NCBI GenBank assembly: GCA_016721115.1
Contig: JADKIW010000001.1
Coordinates: 2,247,501-2,311,500, forward strand
Direction of reading: 5' to 3'
From: Candidatus Defluviilinea proxima
GTDB taxonomy: Bacteria > Chloroflexota > Anaerolineae > Anaerolineales > Villigracilaceae
Length of the DNA stretch: 64,000 nt
In this document: in pieces, positions 48,034 through 56,887 of the stretch
Numbering within the stretch: the first letter of the stretch is position 1
Layout: each line of letters starts with the position of its first letter
Notes under the pieces: generated by a model
The model's database searches: none
What the model was told of the DNA's origin: nothing
What the model saw: only the letters and a program-made list of their open reading frames with translations
Position numbers and translations under genes: made by a program

Positions 48034-48164
48034 TACACCTAACAGAGTCTATTTCGAGGGCGCTTCGTCCGTTACTCAGGGCACACATCCTGTGGATCGG
48101 CTTGAAGTGAAAAGTTCGTGCCTTCGGATAGGTTCTTTATCTTTTTAACCCTATGGAGGTGTGA

Positions 48165-48548
48165 GTGAACGCGACTTTGAAATTAGGAGAGCACTTTATC
48201 TTTGATCTCTCCGACTGCAACCATGAGATTCTCATGGATGGTGAATTGGCATATTCACTGTTTGCGCAAGCTGTTCGTGAAAGCGGCTTGACGGTTGTGG
48301 ATGAGGGCTTTTACAAGTTCAGTCCGCATGGCTTTACCTGTTTTTTGCTTCTCGCAGAGTCGCATGCAAGTTTGCATGCTTGGCCCGAACATAATTATTG
48401 CGCCATCGATCTGTTTACGTGTGCGATCGGCAAAGATATGATGCCGTTGATCACGCAGATCAAGAACGCTCTTGGCGCTGATAAATTTACACTGCGCAAG
48501 ATTGACCGCGATGCCGAAATTGAAACCATGATGGCAGTGGCGGTGTAA
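48165..48548 (+). CDS. speD: S-adenosylmethionine decarboxylase proenzyme
   Basis: The start is GTG 48165 after GGAGG (48155-48159). The 127-residue protein is a prokaryotic class AdoMetDC. It has the autocleavage Ser in AESHASLHAWPEHNY that forms the pyruvoyl group, and the catalytic Cys in DLFTCAIG. It decarboxylates S-adenosylmethionine to supply the aminopropyl donor for spermidine. The gene lies 3 bases before speE, so the two are co-expressed. Full length for the family. Confidence 0.93.
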   Translation: MNATLKLGEHFIFDLSDCNHEILMDGELAYSLFAQAVRESGLTVVDEGFYKFSPHGFTCFLLLAESHASLHAWPEHNYCAIDLFTCAIGKDMMPLITQIKNALGADKFTLRKIDRDAEIETMMAVAV

Positions 48549-48551
48549 GGA

Positions 48552-49382
48552 ATGAGTATCTGGTTTACTGAAGAACTGCATCCCTATTATCGCAAAGGGA
48601 TTCGCGTCAAACGTGTGTTGGCAGATGAACAAACACAATATCAGCATCTGCAATTCGTGGAGACCGAATTCTTTGGCAACGCGATGATCCTCGATGGCAT
48701 CATCCAACTGACCGAGCGCGACAACATGGGCTATCACGAGATGATTGTGCATGTACCCATGTTGGCCGTTGGAAAGCCCAAGCGCGTGCTCATCGTCGGT
48801 GGCGGAGATGGCGGCTCACTGCAACAAGTACTGCGATATGACTCGGTGGAGGAAGCGGTGGTCTGTGAATTGGACCAACGCGTCGTGGATCTCTCTCGTG
48901 AATATTTCGCCGCCTCTTTTGGCGACCCGTGGGCTGATCCTCGTTCCAAGCTTCTCGTTCGGGACGCCTTTGGCTACCTCGAAGAAAACCCCGGTCAATT
49001 CGACGTGATCATCTCCGATACTACCGACCCCATCGGCATGGCGGAGCGGTTGTTCTCAGACGAGTTCCAAAAATTATTGGTACGTGCGCTGGCCCCCGGT
49101 GGGGCGGCCGCCACACAATGTGAACAGCCTTACTTCGACACCGCATTGATCAAAGAGATCTACAAGTCAGCCAAAGCGCTGACGAAGAATCCCGCGTATT
49201 ACTACGCCAACATCCCCACGTATCCCGGCGGTGGGATCGGGTTCATGTACGTCTCAGACACTCCCTGGGAAAACGGATTGAAAACCCCATATCCGAAGGG
49301 CATCAATAATTATCTTAATCCTGAAATCCACAAGGCCGCCTTTGCCTTGCCGGAGTTCTTTAGAAGGGAACTTTATCAATGA
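48552..49382 (+). CDS. speE: Spermidine synthase
   Basis: The 276-residue aminopropyltransferase has the typical VLIVGGGDGGSLQQVLRY motif binding decarboxylated SAM, FGNAMILDGIIQLTERDN, VVCELDQRVVDLSREYF, and ISDTTDP with the catalytic Asp. It transfers an aminopropyl group from decarboxylated SAM to putrescine. It overlaps the following speD-like gene by 4 bases. With speD it forms a compact spermidine pathway. The source of putrescine is not visible unless the downstream SpeD-like protein supplies it. Confidence 0.93.
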   Translation: MSIWFTEELHPYYRKGIRVKRVLADEQTQYQHLQFVETEFFGNAMILDGIIQLTERDNMGYHEMIVHVPMLAVGKPKRVLIVGGGDGGSLQQVLRYDSVEEAVVCELDQRVVDLSREYFAASFGDPWADPRSKLLVRDAFGYLEENPGQFDVIISDTTDPIGMAERLFSDEFQKLLVRALAPGGAAATQCEQPYFDTALIKEIYKSAKALTKNPAYYYANIPTYPGGGIGFMYVSDTPWENGLKTPYPKGINNYLNPEIHKAAFALPEFFRRELYQ

Positions 49383-49777
49383 TCAACCTCCCGACAGAAA
49401 TAAAAGAAAAGGCGGACTCTGAAACCGAATACTGGGGTGTTTCGTCCGCGATTGACCTATATGACTGTGACCTGTCCCTCATGCAGAATGCGGACGCGAT
49501 CCGTGAGTTCGTTGTGCTTCTTTGTGACCGTATCAAGATGCGCCGTTATGGAGAGACACAAGTTGTGTTCTTTGGCGATGAGCCACGTGTGCAGGGATTT
49601 AGCATGACGCAACTGATCGAAACATCCCTGATCTCTGCGCATTTTGCCGATGCAAGCCGCGCTATTTACCTCGATGTGTTCAGTTGCGCGCCTTATGATT
49701 CACAAGATGCGGCAGAGTTCGCGGCAGAATATTTCAAGGCCAGCCGATATCAGTTGAACGTGGTACACAGGCGTTGA
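49379..49777 (+). CDS. Divergent SpeD-like pyruvoyl-type protein
   Basis: The 132-residue protein is homologous in order to SpeD: IETSLISAHFADASRAIYLDVFSC aligns with AESHASLHAWPEHNYCAIDLFTC of SpeD. It keeps the Ser of the processing site, the following His and the Cys, but lacks the Ser-His pair of true AdoMetDC (TSL in place of ESH). It is translationally coupled to speE. SpeD homologues that have become ornithine or arginine decarboxylases are described in the literature (recollection). Such an enzyme would make the putrescine used by SpeE. Alternatives are a regulatory subunit or second AdoMetDC. Confidence 0.7.
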   Translation: MINLPTEIKEKADSETEYWGVSSAIDLYDCDLSLMQNADAIREFVVLLCDRIKMRRYGETQVVFFGDEPRVQGFSMTQLIETSLISAHFADASRAIYLDVFSCAPYDSQDAAEFAAEYFKASRYQLNVVHRR

Positions 49778-49799
49778 TGCTGTGTGGAAGTTTTATGTC

Positions 49800-49833
49800 A
49801 AAAGCCTCAGGTTTCAAGCCTGAGGCTTTTATA
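49800..49833 (+). terminator. Rho-independent terminator of polyamine operon
   Basis: AAAAGCCTCAGG and CCTGAGGCTTTT pair across TTTCAAG, followed by ATATATTT. Strong hairpin 22 bases after the last stop. Confidence 0.9.
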
Positions 49834-49913
49834 TATTTCATACAGGATGTTTACCCGATGCAAATGTAAGATTGCCTCTCCTGCCCCAATCTTGAAATCT
49901 AAAGGAGCAAAAC

Positions 49914-50873
49914 ATGGATCCCATTAAAGGTTTACATCATGTCACCGCTGTGGCGCGTGATCCACAACGGAATTTGGATTTTTATCGGAACATACTTGGA
50001 CAAAGATTTGTAAAGCGGACGGTCAATTTCGATGCGCCGGATACGTATCACTTTTACTTTGGTGATGAAAACGGATCGCCCGGTAGTATCTTGACCTTCT
50101 TTGCATGGCCCAACACACGGAAGGGTGTACGTGGCAACGGTGAGACGAATGTCGTTGCTTATAACGTTCCTATGGGTTCGCTGGGATTTTGGCAGAGCCG
50201 TCTGGAGCAGAATGGCATCAAGACTGACCCCATCGAAGAGCGCTTCGGTGAAAAGGTTTTGCCGTTCAGTGATCCGGACGGAATGCGTGTGGAACTGGTG
50301 GAAGTCGAATCTCTGCCACCAGTCCGATTTTGGGAGGAAGGGCCGATTCCACGAGAATACGCTTTACACGGTTTTCACAGCGTCACCTTGTGGCTGGATG
50401 AGGTTGAACCGACGTCAGCGTTGTTGACGGATCAGATGGGCTATCAGGCTGCAGGTCAGGAAGGGAACCACTTTCGTTTCGTCGGCGATGTGAAGGAGTT
50501 GGGTCACATTGTGGACATCATCCAGCGTCCCGGTAAAGCACAGGCTGGGTTTGGCGCAGGCTCGATCCATCATATCGCTTTCCGTGTGCCGGGCGATGCG
50601 GAGCAGTTGGAGTATCGCTCAAAGATCCGTTCTGCGGGGTTTGGCGTGACCGAAATGATGGATCGCAATTACTTCCATTCGATCTATTTCCGTGAACAAG
50701 GTGGTGTGTTGTTCGAGATCGCAACCGATGCGCCTGGCTTCGCAGTGGATGAGCCATTTGAAACTCTTGGCGAGACGTTGAAACTGCCGGAGTGGTATGA
50801 GCCGAATCGTGAAGAGATCGAGCAAAGCCTTGCGCCGCTGAGGTTGAGAACGTTGGAGAAGGCGGCGCAATGA
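49914..50873 (+). CDS. VOC-family ring-cleaving dioxygenase
   Basis: AAAGGAG lies 9 bases before ATG 49914. The 319-residue protein has two glyoxalase/VOC modules: GLHHVTAVARDPQRNLDFYRNILGQ with the first metal His (H8/H9), and ALHGFHSVTLWLDEVEP with the His in the second half, plus FEIATDAPGF with the metal Glu. This is the MhqO-type group of extradiol ring-cleaving dioxygenases that deal with hydroquinones. It overlaps the next gene by 4 bases; that gene is an MhqD-like esterase. The pair matches the known mhqNOP/mhqED arrangement in quinone-stress operons, by family knowledge. Confidence 0.85.
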   Translation: MDPIKGLHHVTAVARDPQRNLDFYRNILGQRFVKRTVNFDAPDTYHFYFGDENGSPGSILTFFAWPNTRKGVRGNGETNVVAYNVPMGSLGFWQSRLEQNGIKTDPIEERFGEKVLPFSDPDGMRVELVEVESLPPVRFWEEGPIPREYALHGFHSVTLWLDEVEPTSALLTDQMGYQAAGQEGNHFRFVGDVKELGHIVDIIQRPGKAQAGFGAGSIHHIAFRVPGDAEQLEYRSKIRSAGFGVTEMMDRNYFHSIYFREQGGVLFEIATDAPGFAVDEPFETLGETLKLPEWYEPNREEIEQSLAPLRLRTLEKAAQ

Positions 50874-51508
50874 CCCTGCCACATGCAGACCAGCCTGTGT
50901 ATTCCGCAGGCGTTGACCTGGATAAGGCTGTTGCCGCGATGATCTTGATCCACGGGCGCGGCGCGGATGCAGGCGATATCCTTTCGCTTTCACAGTATCT
51001 CGATTTTCCCGGGTTGACCTATCTTGCGCCGCAAGCCGAAGGATATACGTGGTATCCGAACCGCTTTATCTTCCCGGTGGAACAGAATGAGCCGTATCTC
51101 TCCGGTGCGTTGGCAAAAGTGGATGGCATCGTCAAGCAAGCCGAAGCGCAGGGAATCCCATCTGAGAAAATATTCATCGGAGGCTTCTCGCAGGGAGCCT
51201 GCCTTGCCAGTGAATATGTCATTCGAAACCCGAAACGCTACGGCGGATTGCTCGTCTTTAGCGGCGGGTACATCGGACAATTGAACGCGTTGCGTGAGCC
51301 CTCCGGTGATTTGAGCGATACGCCTGTCTTCATCGGTTGCTCTGACATTGACCCACACATTCCGCTTCAACGCGTGCAGGAGACAACGTCCCTGTTGCGC
51401 GCAATGGGCGCACAGGTGGCCGAGAAGATCTACCCAAACATGGGGCATATGATCAACGATGATGAGATTGAGTCAGCTAGAACGTTGATGGAAATTGCGT
51501 TGAATTAA
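50870..51508 (+). CDS. Alpha/beta-hydrolase (phospholipase/carboxylesterase, MhqD-like)
   Basis: The 212-residue hydrolase has MILIHGRGADAGDIL (oxyanion), GGFSQGACLASE with nucleophile Ser, GCSDIDPHIPLQ with the Asp and PNMGHMINDDE with the His: a complete triad of the YpfH/phospholipase-carboxylesterase family. It is translationally coupled to the dioxygenase and likely cleaves an ester or thioester made from the same aromatic compounds. It is cytoplasmic, with no signal peptide. Confidence 0.88.
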   Translation: MTLPHADQPVYSAGVDLDKAVAAMILIHGRGADAGDILSLSQYLDFPGLTYLAPQAEGYTWYPNRFIFPVEQNEPYLSGALAKVDGIVKQAEAQGIPSEKIFIGGFSQGACLASEYVIRNPKRYGGLLVFSGGYIGQLNALREPSGDLSDTPVFIGCSDIDPHIPLQRVQETTSLLRAMGAQVAEKIYPNMGHMINDDEIESARTLMEIALN

Positions 51509-51667
51509 AACGAAGGGATTTTCAAAAACTTTAAACACTCGGCTATGGCTTGATTGCTTTCATTTGCTTCCCCCAAAAAAACAGCAGCCACCTTAACTTT
51601 CAAGACAGTTGCTGCACGCTATGTTGCCTTTTTCATGGCATCAGGCTTTCTCCATCCATTTTCCATC

Positions 51668-51712
51668 CTAGTCCTCGCGAAGCACCTCTTTGGGGTTGAT
51701 ACTGCTGTTCAT
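51668..51712 (-). pseudogene. Possible FtsX-type ABC permease C-terminal remnant
   Basis: On the minus strand the gap ahead of the next gene contains MNSSINPKEVLRED and a stop, which resembles the SRxNPxEALR(Y/E) end of MacB/FtsX-type ABC permeases. Only about 15 codons remain, so this may be coincidence. I see nothing else in 51509-51734 apart from a CAGCAG..CTGCTG-like inverted stretch. Confidence 0.25.
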
Positions 51713-51734
51713 CGGTAGGCGGTGATGTGGATAA

Positions 51735-52502
51735 TCAAATAAAATCATCGGGCCAGAAACTTATATCTATTCTATCAGTCAAATTCACTAGCTTTGTAAG
51801 CATAGAACTTGGTAACGATATACCCGAGTACCTACTTGGTTCTACTATACTAATCTGGAGAACACGGCAATCATCTGTATTCAAGTTTTGCGAAAATTGT
51901 TTTAGCTCAAGTGTGAGTGTTCCCAGAAGGTTGGTCAACCACTCCAAATGTATCATAATATCGTTTGACTCTACGTGCGGCAGAGAGCAGACTTCCCACC
52001 ACCCAGTATGACTTAAGCGAATTGGAGCGTCTTTTCGACGTTTAGAATATGGCCTGAGAAAGGGTTCGTCTTTTTTGCAAGCAAACGTTGGTGTTATTCT
52101 CAAAAGTGCCGTTACCTGTGCCGGATCAAGGTCAACATCTGCAAGAATAAAACTCCCGTGAGTTGGAATGCCAGCATTGCGATAAATCTTCTCATAAGTT
52201 TTTTGCACAACATAAGTTTTTCCATTTCGAATCTCTTCAATCACTCGGGTGCCATTGTGTTTCTTAAGTCGCTTATATCTTCCCAACAGTTTTTGGTTTG
52301 ATATTTCTGTGCGATACCAACCTTTATTGAACACGGAACAAACAATATCGTCAATGAAGTTTTCAATTGAATGTGCGGGTGGGTAAGCTACCGTTCCGTC
52401 GTCTAGAACTTCAATGACAACATCGGAATCGCTGATTGCTTTTATCAGCGACGATTGAAGTGTTTCGTCTGTAAAGCGGAAAAACTCTCGATTTTCTTGC
52501 AA
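51735..52502 (-). CDS. Protein with C-terminal DUF4279-like domain
   Basis: The start is TTG 52502 (GGAG 8-9 bases upstream). The 255-residue protein has an N-terminal part of about 125 residues without a known motif (VIEVLDDGTVAYPPAHSIENFIDDI) and a C-terminal DUF4279-like part. The latter has FILADVDLDPAQVTALLRITPTFACKKD, SHTGWWEVCSLPHVESNDIMIHLEWLTNLL, and a closing SIVEPSRYSGISLPSSMLTKLVNLTDRIDISFW. The family function is unknown; here it appears as a fusion, unlike the stand-alone gene at 16718. Its flanks carry gene remnants, so it may be part of an accessory, rearranged stretch. Confidence 0.65.
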   Translation of the reverse strand: MQENREFFRFTDETLQSSLIKAISDSDVVIEVLDDGTVAYPPAHSIENFIDDIVCSVFNKGWYRTEISNQKLLGRYKRLKKHNGTRVIEEIRNGKTYVVQKTYEKIYRNAGIPTHGSFILADVDLDPAQVTALLRITPTFACKKDEPFLRPYSKRRKDAPIRLSHTGWWEVCSLPHVESNDIMIHLEWLTNLLGTLTLELKQFSQNLNTDDCRVLQISIVEPSRYSGISLPSSMLTKLVNLTDRIDISFWPDDFI

Positions 52503-52603
52503 ATGTTTTTCTCCACAAATAACATGATGAAAGATTGTCTATGGACTGACCGCCTAACTATTATTTATACAGAATCATTCTTTAATTAACCCCTGTGCGG
52601 GGT

Positions 52604-52628
52604 GTTATACAGACTGCGTCTGTATAAC
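52604..52628. repeat. Perfect intergenic inverted repeat
   Basis: GTTATACAGAC (52604-52614) and GTCTGTATAAC (52618-52628) pair perfectly across TGC. Just upstream ACCCC..GGGGT forms a second small hairpin. There is no T-run. Possibly an operator or a transposon-end scar. Confidence 0.6.
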
Positions 52629-52681
52629 AGGCTATGTACAGATTATATAACCGTCCATTCCAAAGGGCAACTGAAAGCATA

Positions 52682-52800
52682 TTATGCCTTTTCCTTGCAT
52701 AGTTCCAGCACAGTATTCCGCGTTTCTCCTTCTGCCACGAATACCAATATATCGCCTGCTTTGAGGATGGTTTCACTGCGCCGCGGATTTGACCGGGCCG
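52682..52800 (-). pseudogene. TrkA-C (RCK) domain remnant
   Basis: On the minus strand the frame SNPRRSETILKAGDILVFVAEGETRNTVLELCKEKA and a stop at 52682 is the final part of a TrkA-C/RCK domain, the ligand-binding end of potassium channel and transporter regulators (LxxGDxLxVxGxxxxIxxL). The preceding part of such a protein is missing. The methyltransferase gene runs into the fragment at 52804. I infer a truncated gene left by a rearrangement. Confidence 0.55.
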
Positions 52801-52803
52801 CCT

Positions 52804-53595
52804 TCATGCCAACCTCATCCTTATCACAAGTGCAGGGGGGATCTCGCTGAATTTTCCTCCCCATCCGAGCGGATGATCTTGCGGATGCTCAGGTGGGAAG
52901 GCGCGTTCTTCGAAGCCGTCTACAACGAATCCGTTTTGGAAGCCGAGGTTCATGTAGTATTGAAGCGGGCGCTCGAAATAGAGTTGGGGCTTGGGTTGTT
53001 CCCGCAATGCAAGTCCTTCGGCTTGATAGGGTGTCATGTATCGTGAGATCTTTACGGCGTAACGCGTTTTGATCTGTCCATCGTCCCATTCTTCGACGAG
53101 GTGTGTGGACGATGAATTGTTGAAAGCGGGGTGGCATAAGGAGAAGGCAAAGACCCCGTTCGGTTTGAGTAATTTTGGCAGAGTCTGAAATAAAGTCTCG
53201 ATGTTCGCCATATCAAAGAGCGCCATATTCGAGAGGGCGGAGTCAAATTTATGCTTGCCCAAGGACAGAAGTTGCGATTCGTCGGTCGCGTCAATGACGT
53301 GATATGTAATTCGATGATTAGGGTTAGACCGTTCTTTAGCTTTCTCGATGAGATTGGCAGAAAAATCAAAAGCTGTGACGTTTGCTCCGAGCGATGCGAG
53401 GCGGCGCGAGGTCAGGCCGTTGCCACAGGCGATGTCGAGGATGTTCGAATCAGGCTGAACATCGAGAAAAGAGGCGAGAACGGGCCAGCAGAGGATGTTG
53501 AAGAAGTCGTTACCCTCGTCACCCATGCGTGAGTCCCACACTTCGGCGTTGGAGTCCCAGGCAGATTTTGCGAATTGATTGGGGTCATTTTTCAT
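52804..53595 (-). CDS. Class I SAM-dependent methyltransferase
   Basis: The 263-residue protein has an N-terminal helical cap and the Rossmann fold motifs: ILDIACGNGLTSRRLASLG (motif I), NVTAFDFSANLIEKAKERS (motif II), DSALSNMALFDMANIETLF (motif IV) and LKPNGVFAFSLCHPAF. The methyl acceptor is unknown. The C-terminal part (ALREQPKPQLYFERPLQYYMNLGFQNGFVV) looks complete. Its stop at 52804 lies next to the TrkA-C remnant, and it faces away from the TIR gene at 53750. Confidence 0.85.
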   Translation of the reverse strand: MKNDPNQFAKSAWDSNAEVWDSRMGDEGNDFFNILCWPVLASFLDVQPDSNILDIACGNGLTSRRLASLGANVTAFDFSANLIEKAKERSNPNHRITYHVIDATDESQLLSLGKHKFDSALSNMALFDMANIETLFQTLPKLLKPNGVFAFSLCHPAFNNSSSTHLVEEWDDGQIKTRYAVKISRYMTPYQAEGLALREQPKPQLYFERPLQYYMNLGFQNGFVVDGFEERAFPPEHPQDHPLGWGGKFSEIPPALVIRMRLA

Positions 53596-53749
53596 TGGGT
53601 TGTTTTACCATAAAATAGGTGGCAGGCATAATGACCGAACGTCAGGACATATGGGGTATAAAATTGGTACGCAGGCTGATACAATTGAAAGATACGAACA
53701 TGGGTTAAGGACGCATGAATTCTGTTTTTTGACCGGGATTAGGTGCTTC

Positions 53750-56743
53750 ATGGCGAAAATATTCGTTTCATATTCCAGAAAAGATTCAAAATATGCTCGC
53801 AACTTGATCAACTCCATCAAGGAGTTGAAGCATGACCCGTGGGTGGATTGGGAGGATATTCCCCCGGCAACCAACTGGATGGACCAGATCGAGTCTGGCA
53901 TCGAGAAGTCGGATGCTTTCATTTTCTGCATCAGCCCAGATTCGGTTGCGTCTGAAGTATGTAACGTGGAATTAAGTCACGCCGCGAAATATAACAAACG
54001 TATTATCCCCATTGTTCTACGTGAAGTGCCAGCCAAAGATACCAACAATATCATCCGTCAGTTAAATTGGATCTTCTTGCGTGAAGAAGATGATCTTCAA
54101 AGTGCGCTTGGCAGACTCAAAGACGCAGTTGAACTCGATTTTGTATGGCTTGCGGAACACAACCGCTTGCTGGAAAAAACACTTGACTGGCATCACGGTA
54201 AGACAAATAGTTTGTTGTTGCGCGGCAGTGAATTACATCGCGTGCAAAAAGTTGTAGCAGAAGCAAAAGGTAAAGAACCTTTTCTGACGCCGTTGCAAGA
54301 GAAATTCCTGGAGAACAGCATCCAGAATGAGAGAAGAACTTATTTCCTCGGCATGATCGTTGGGATCGTATTGACGATATTGGCCGGGCTTACAGTCTTT
54401 GCCCTCGTTCAGAGAAACCTCGCCAAATTTAACGAAAGAGAAGCGACAAAACAAGCCGCGATCGCCTCTGAGAATGCGCTGGTGGCATTGAAGAATGAGC
54501 GTGAAGCTAGAAAAGCTCAACAAGAAGCGGAAGATCAGCGCCAGATCGCTGAAGAGCAACGTTCCATTGCAGACGATCAACGCAAGGTTGCGGAAGAACG
54601 GGCAAGATTTGCACTGGCACAACAAAGCGCGGCGAGGGCGCAGATCTATCAAAGCCAGCCGGGCGAACTGTATACCAGTACATTGCTGGCGATCAACTCA
54701 TGGCAAACGGCACCCTCCTCTGAGGCAGAGGAAATTTTACGAAAGAACATCAGCCTTTTGCCGATCCCGGTAAAACAAACACAACGTGATGGCAAGATCA
54801 ACTCACTCGAGTTCGACAGGCAGGGTGATATGTTCGTCACAGGCGGTGCGGATGGCAATGCCTGTGTGTGGAAGGCGTCAGATGGGGAAATGCAATTTTG
54901 TGTAACCAGCTCCGGGGCTGTGAATGACGCGGTATTTAGTCCCAATGGGAAACTGCTTGTGACCGGCGATATGACCGGGCTTGTGCAGATCATCCGCATT
55001 GAGGATCAAAATGTGCTGGCCACATACAAGGCTGGTGCCATTGTTTGGGATGTGGACATTCGCAAAGCGGGCGACCAGATCGCTGTCACGCGTGACGATG
55101 GCAGGATCACATTGCTCGATACAGCAACGGGTAAACGAAAATATGATTTGCAGGCATCCGGCAGACTCAAGATCGCATCGTTCAGCCCCGACGGAAGATA
55201 CATTGCCGTGGGTTCGAGTATTGGCGCTGTGACGCTTTGGAATCTTGATGATGGCAAGGCTGTTTCGAGTGGAAGACATAAAGGGGAAGTGCTCGCGCTT
55301 GTATTCAGCCCGGATAGTAAGTATCTTGTCACAGGCGGCGCCGATAGCATGGCCGTGGCCGCGAAAACGATCGACGGGCAGGAAGTCTATCGCCTCTTGC
55401 ACGAAGATTGGGTGCAGGATATCGCCTTCAACCCCGATAACTCATGGTTCGCCACTGTTTCGAATGATCGTCGCATTCGGCTTTGGGATACAGCCGATGG
55501 CGATGAACGTTTGCGCATGTCGCAGAATAGTTTTGTGAAGCAGGTCAAGGTTAGTGCGAACGGTCAATGGCTTGCCACCACAGGCGCCGATAAAACTGTG
55601 CGTGTGTGGAACGCCTCCACGGGTACCGAGATGTTCCAGATTCCGTTGAAGGGTGAGGGCACGGTGGTTGGTTTCAGTGCGGATGGTACAAGGCTTGTGG
55701 AAGGTGACACAACAGGCGAACTCAATGTCTGGGATATTTCTGTGATGCCTGCCCCCGAAAACTATCTCCAATTTCCTGGCTTGGTCGGAGACGTGCATTA
55801 CAGTCCTTCCGGGGATTGGATGGCCGCTTCAGACGGACCCCGAGTTTGGTTGCTACAACCCGGGCAGTTATCCACGCTGACATCGCGTTCGCTTGGCAGG
55901 CCAACTCTCGAAGTGAACGGAAACGTGATGGCCATGGAATTCAGCCCCGACTCAACATGGTTGGGAATTTCCACTGATACCGGGAATGTGACCGTCTACC
56001 AGATCAAAAATAGATCATCTCAAACATTCACAACATCCGGCGGTGACCACGAGATAGCCTTTACCTCCGATAATACACGTCTGCTTGTGGGCCAACCCGG
56101 CTGGAGTGTGGATGCATGGGACCTGAAAACAAGAGAACAATTGGTTGCTTTCGCCGGTGGTCAACAGGAAGTGATGTCTTTTGCAGTAGGGCCGTCAATG
56201 ATCGCATTGGGGCTAACGGACAAAGTCACAATATTGAATGATGCCGGTGAAAAGGTACAAGAGATCGATTCTCCCGGTGAGCATTCGCTATTGATGTTCA
56301 GTTCAGACGGTTCGTTGCTTGCCTCCAGCAATTCGGCTGGGTTGGTCAATCTCTGGAAAAACACGAATGGGAAGTTCGTCTTTGTCGATTCTATTCGTAA
56401 GGATGCTGTGTATTCCATGACCTTCAACCCGGCTGGCAATCGTCTGGCTGTTGGTGCCACGAATGCGGTCTACTTGATCGATACCGCCACAGTAGATGAA
56501 GTGGCACGCATCCCGCATGCGGGCAAAGTGGATGGCGTTTCCTATTCAATCGGCGGACAGATCATGGCGACAGCCTCGCTCAAAGCCATCCAGTTTTGGG
56601 ATGTAACGAAGATCGAAAACGTTCAGGCAGATGCCCTCATTCCGACTGCTTGCTCGCGCCTGACAGCCAATTTCTCCGAAGCGCAGTGGAGTAACCTGTT
56701 CGGCAGTGAGCCATATAGAAAACTATGTGAAGCATTGCCATAG
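53750..56743 (+). CDS. TIR - transmembrane - coiled coil - WD40 protein
   Basis: From ATG 53750 (weak AGGTG upstream) the 997-residue protein has a TIR domain (residues 1-135; IFVSYSRKDSKYARNLINS) with the NADase-type SEVCNVE (S68, C71, catalytic E74). One TM segment follows (about residues 203-224; LGMIVGIVLTILAGLTVFAL), then a Gln/Glu/Arg coiled coil (about 225-290) and about 15 WD40-type blades (residues 330-990; FSPDGRYIAVGS, FSPDSKYLVTGGAD), enough for two propellers. This suggests a membrane-tethered sensor whose WD40 part detects a target and whose TIR part depletes NAD, as in bacterial immunity. It could instead be a signalling scaffold; no NTPase module is present. Confidence 0.85.
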   Translation: MAKIFVSYSRKDSKYARNLINSIKELKHDPWVDWEDIPPATNWMDQIESGIEKSDAFIFCISPDSVASEVCNVELSHAAKYNKRIIPIVLREVPAKDTNNIIRQLNWIFLREEDDLQSALGRLKDAVELDFVWLAEHNRLLEKTLDWHHGKTNSLLLRGSELHRVQKVVAEAKGKEPFLTPLQEKFLENSIQNERRTYFLGMIVGIVLTILAGLTVFALVQRNLAKFNEREATKQAAIASENALVALKNEREARKAQQEAEDQRQIAEEQRSIADDQRKVAEERARFALAQQSAARAQIYQSQPGELYTSTLLAINSWQTAPSSEAEEILRKNISLLPIPVKQTQRDGKINSLEFDRQGDMFVTGGADGNACVWKASDGEMQFCVTSSGAVNDAVFSPNGKLLVTGDMTGLVQIIRIEDQNVLATYKAGAIVWDVDIRKAGDQIAVTRDDGRITLLDTATGKRKYDLQASGRLKIASFSPDGRYIAVGSSIGAVTLWNLDDGKAVSSGRHKGEVLALVFSPDSKYLVTGGADSMAVAAKTIDGQEVYRLLHEDWVQDIAFNPDNSWFATVSNDRRIRLWDTADGDERLRMSQNSFVKQVKVSANGQWLATTGADKTVRVWNASTGTEMFQIPLKGEGTVVGFSADGTRLVEGDTTGELNVWDISVMPAPENYLQFPGLVGDVHYSPSGDWMAASDGPRVWLLQPGQLSTLTSRSLGRPTLEVNGNVMAMEFSPDSTWLGISTDTGNVTVYQIKNRSSQTFTTSGGDHEIAFTSDNTRLLVGQPGWSVDAWDLKTREQLVAFAGGQQEVMSFAVGPSMIALGLTDKVTILNDAGEKVQEIDSPGEHSLLMFSSDGSLLASSNSAGLVNLWKNTNGKFVFVDSIRKDAVYSMTFNPAGNRLAVGATNAVYLIDTATVDEVARIPHAGKVDGVSYSIGGQIMATASLKAIQFWDVTKIENVQADALIPTACSRLTANFSEAQWSNLFGSEPYRKLCEALP

Positions 56744-56752
56744 TTCAATAAA

Positions 56753-56790
56753 AGAACTCCGAGTTTTCGCAATGAGAAACTCGGAGTTCT
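56753..56790 (+). terminator. Hairpin between TIR genes; same arms as the dcyD insert
   Basis: AGAACTCCGAGTTT and AAACTCGGAGTTCT (14 bases, perfect) flank TCGCAATGAG, followed by GTATTT. It may act as a weak terminator for the TIR-WD40 gene. The arm sequence is identical to that of the 33-bp palindrome inside the dcyD-like gene. Confidence 0.75.
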
Positions 56791-56887
56791 GTATTTAAGA
56801 GTGAAAATCTATATTTGCGCCTTACAGCCTGACGTTCCTGATATATAATGATAAAAATCTATCGGGCAATTCAAGAATGAGGCTACC

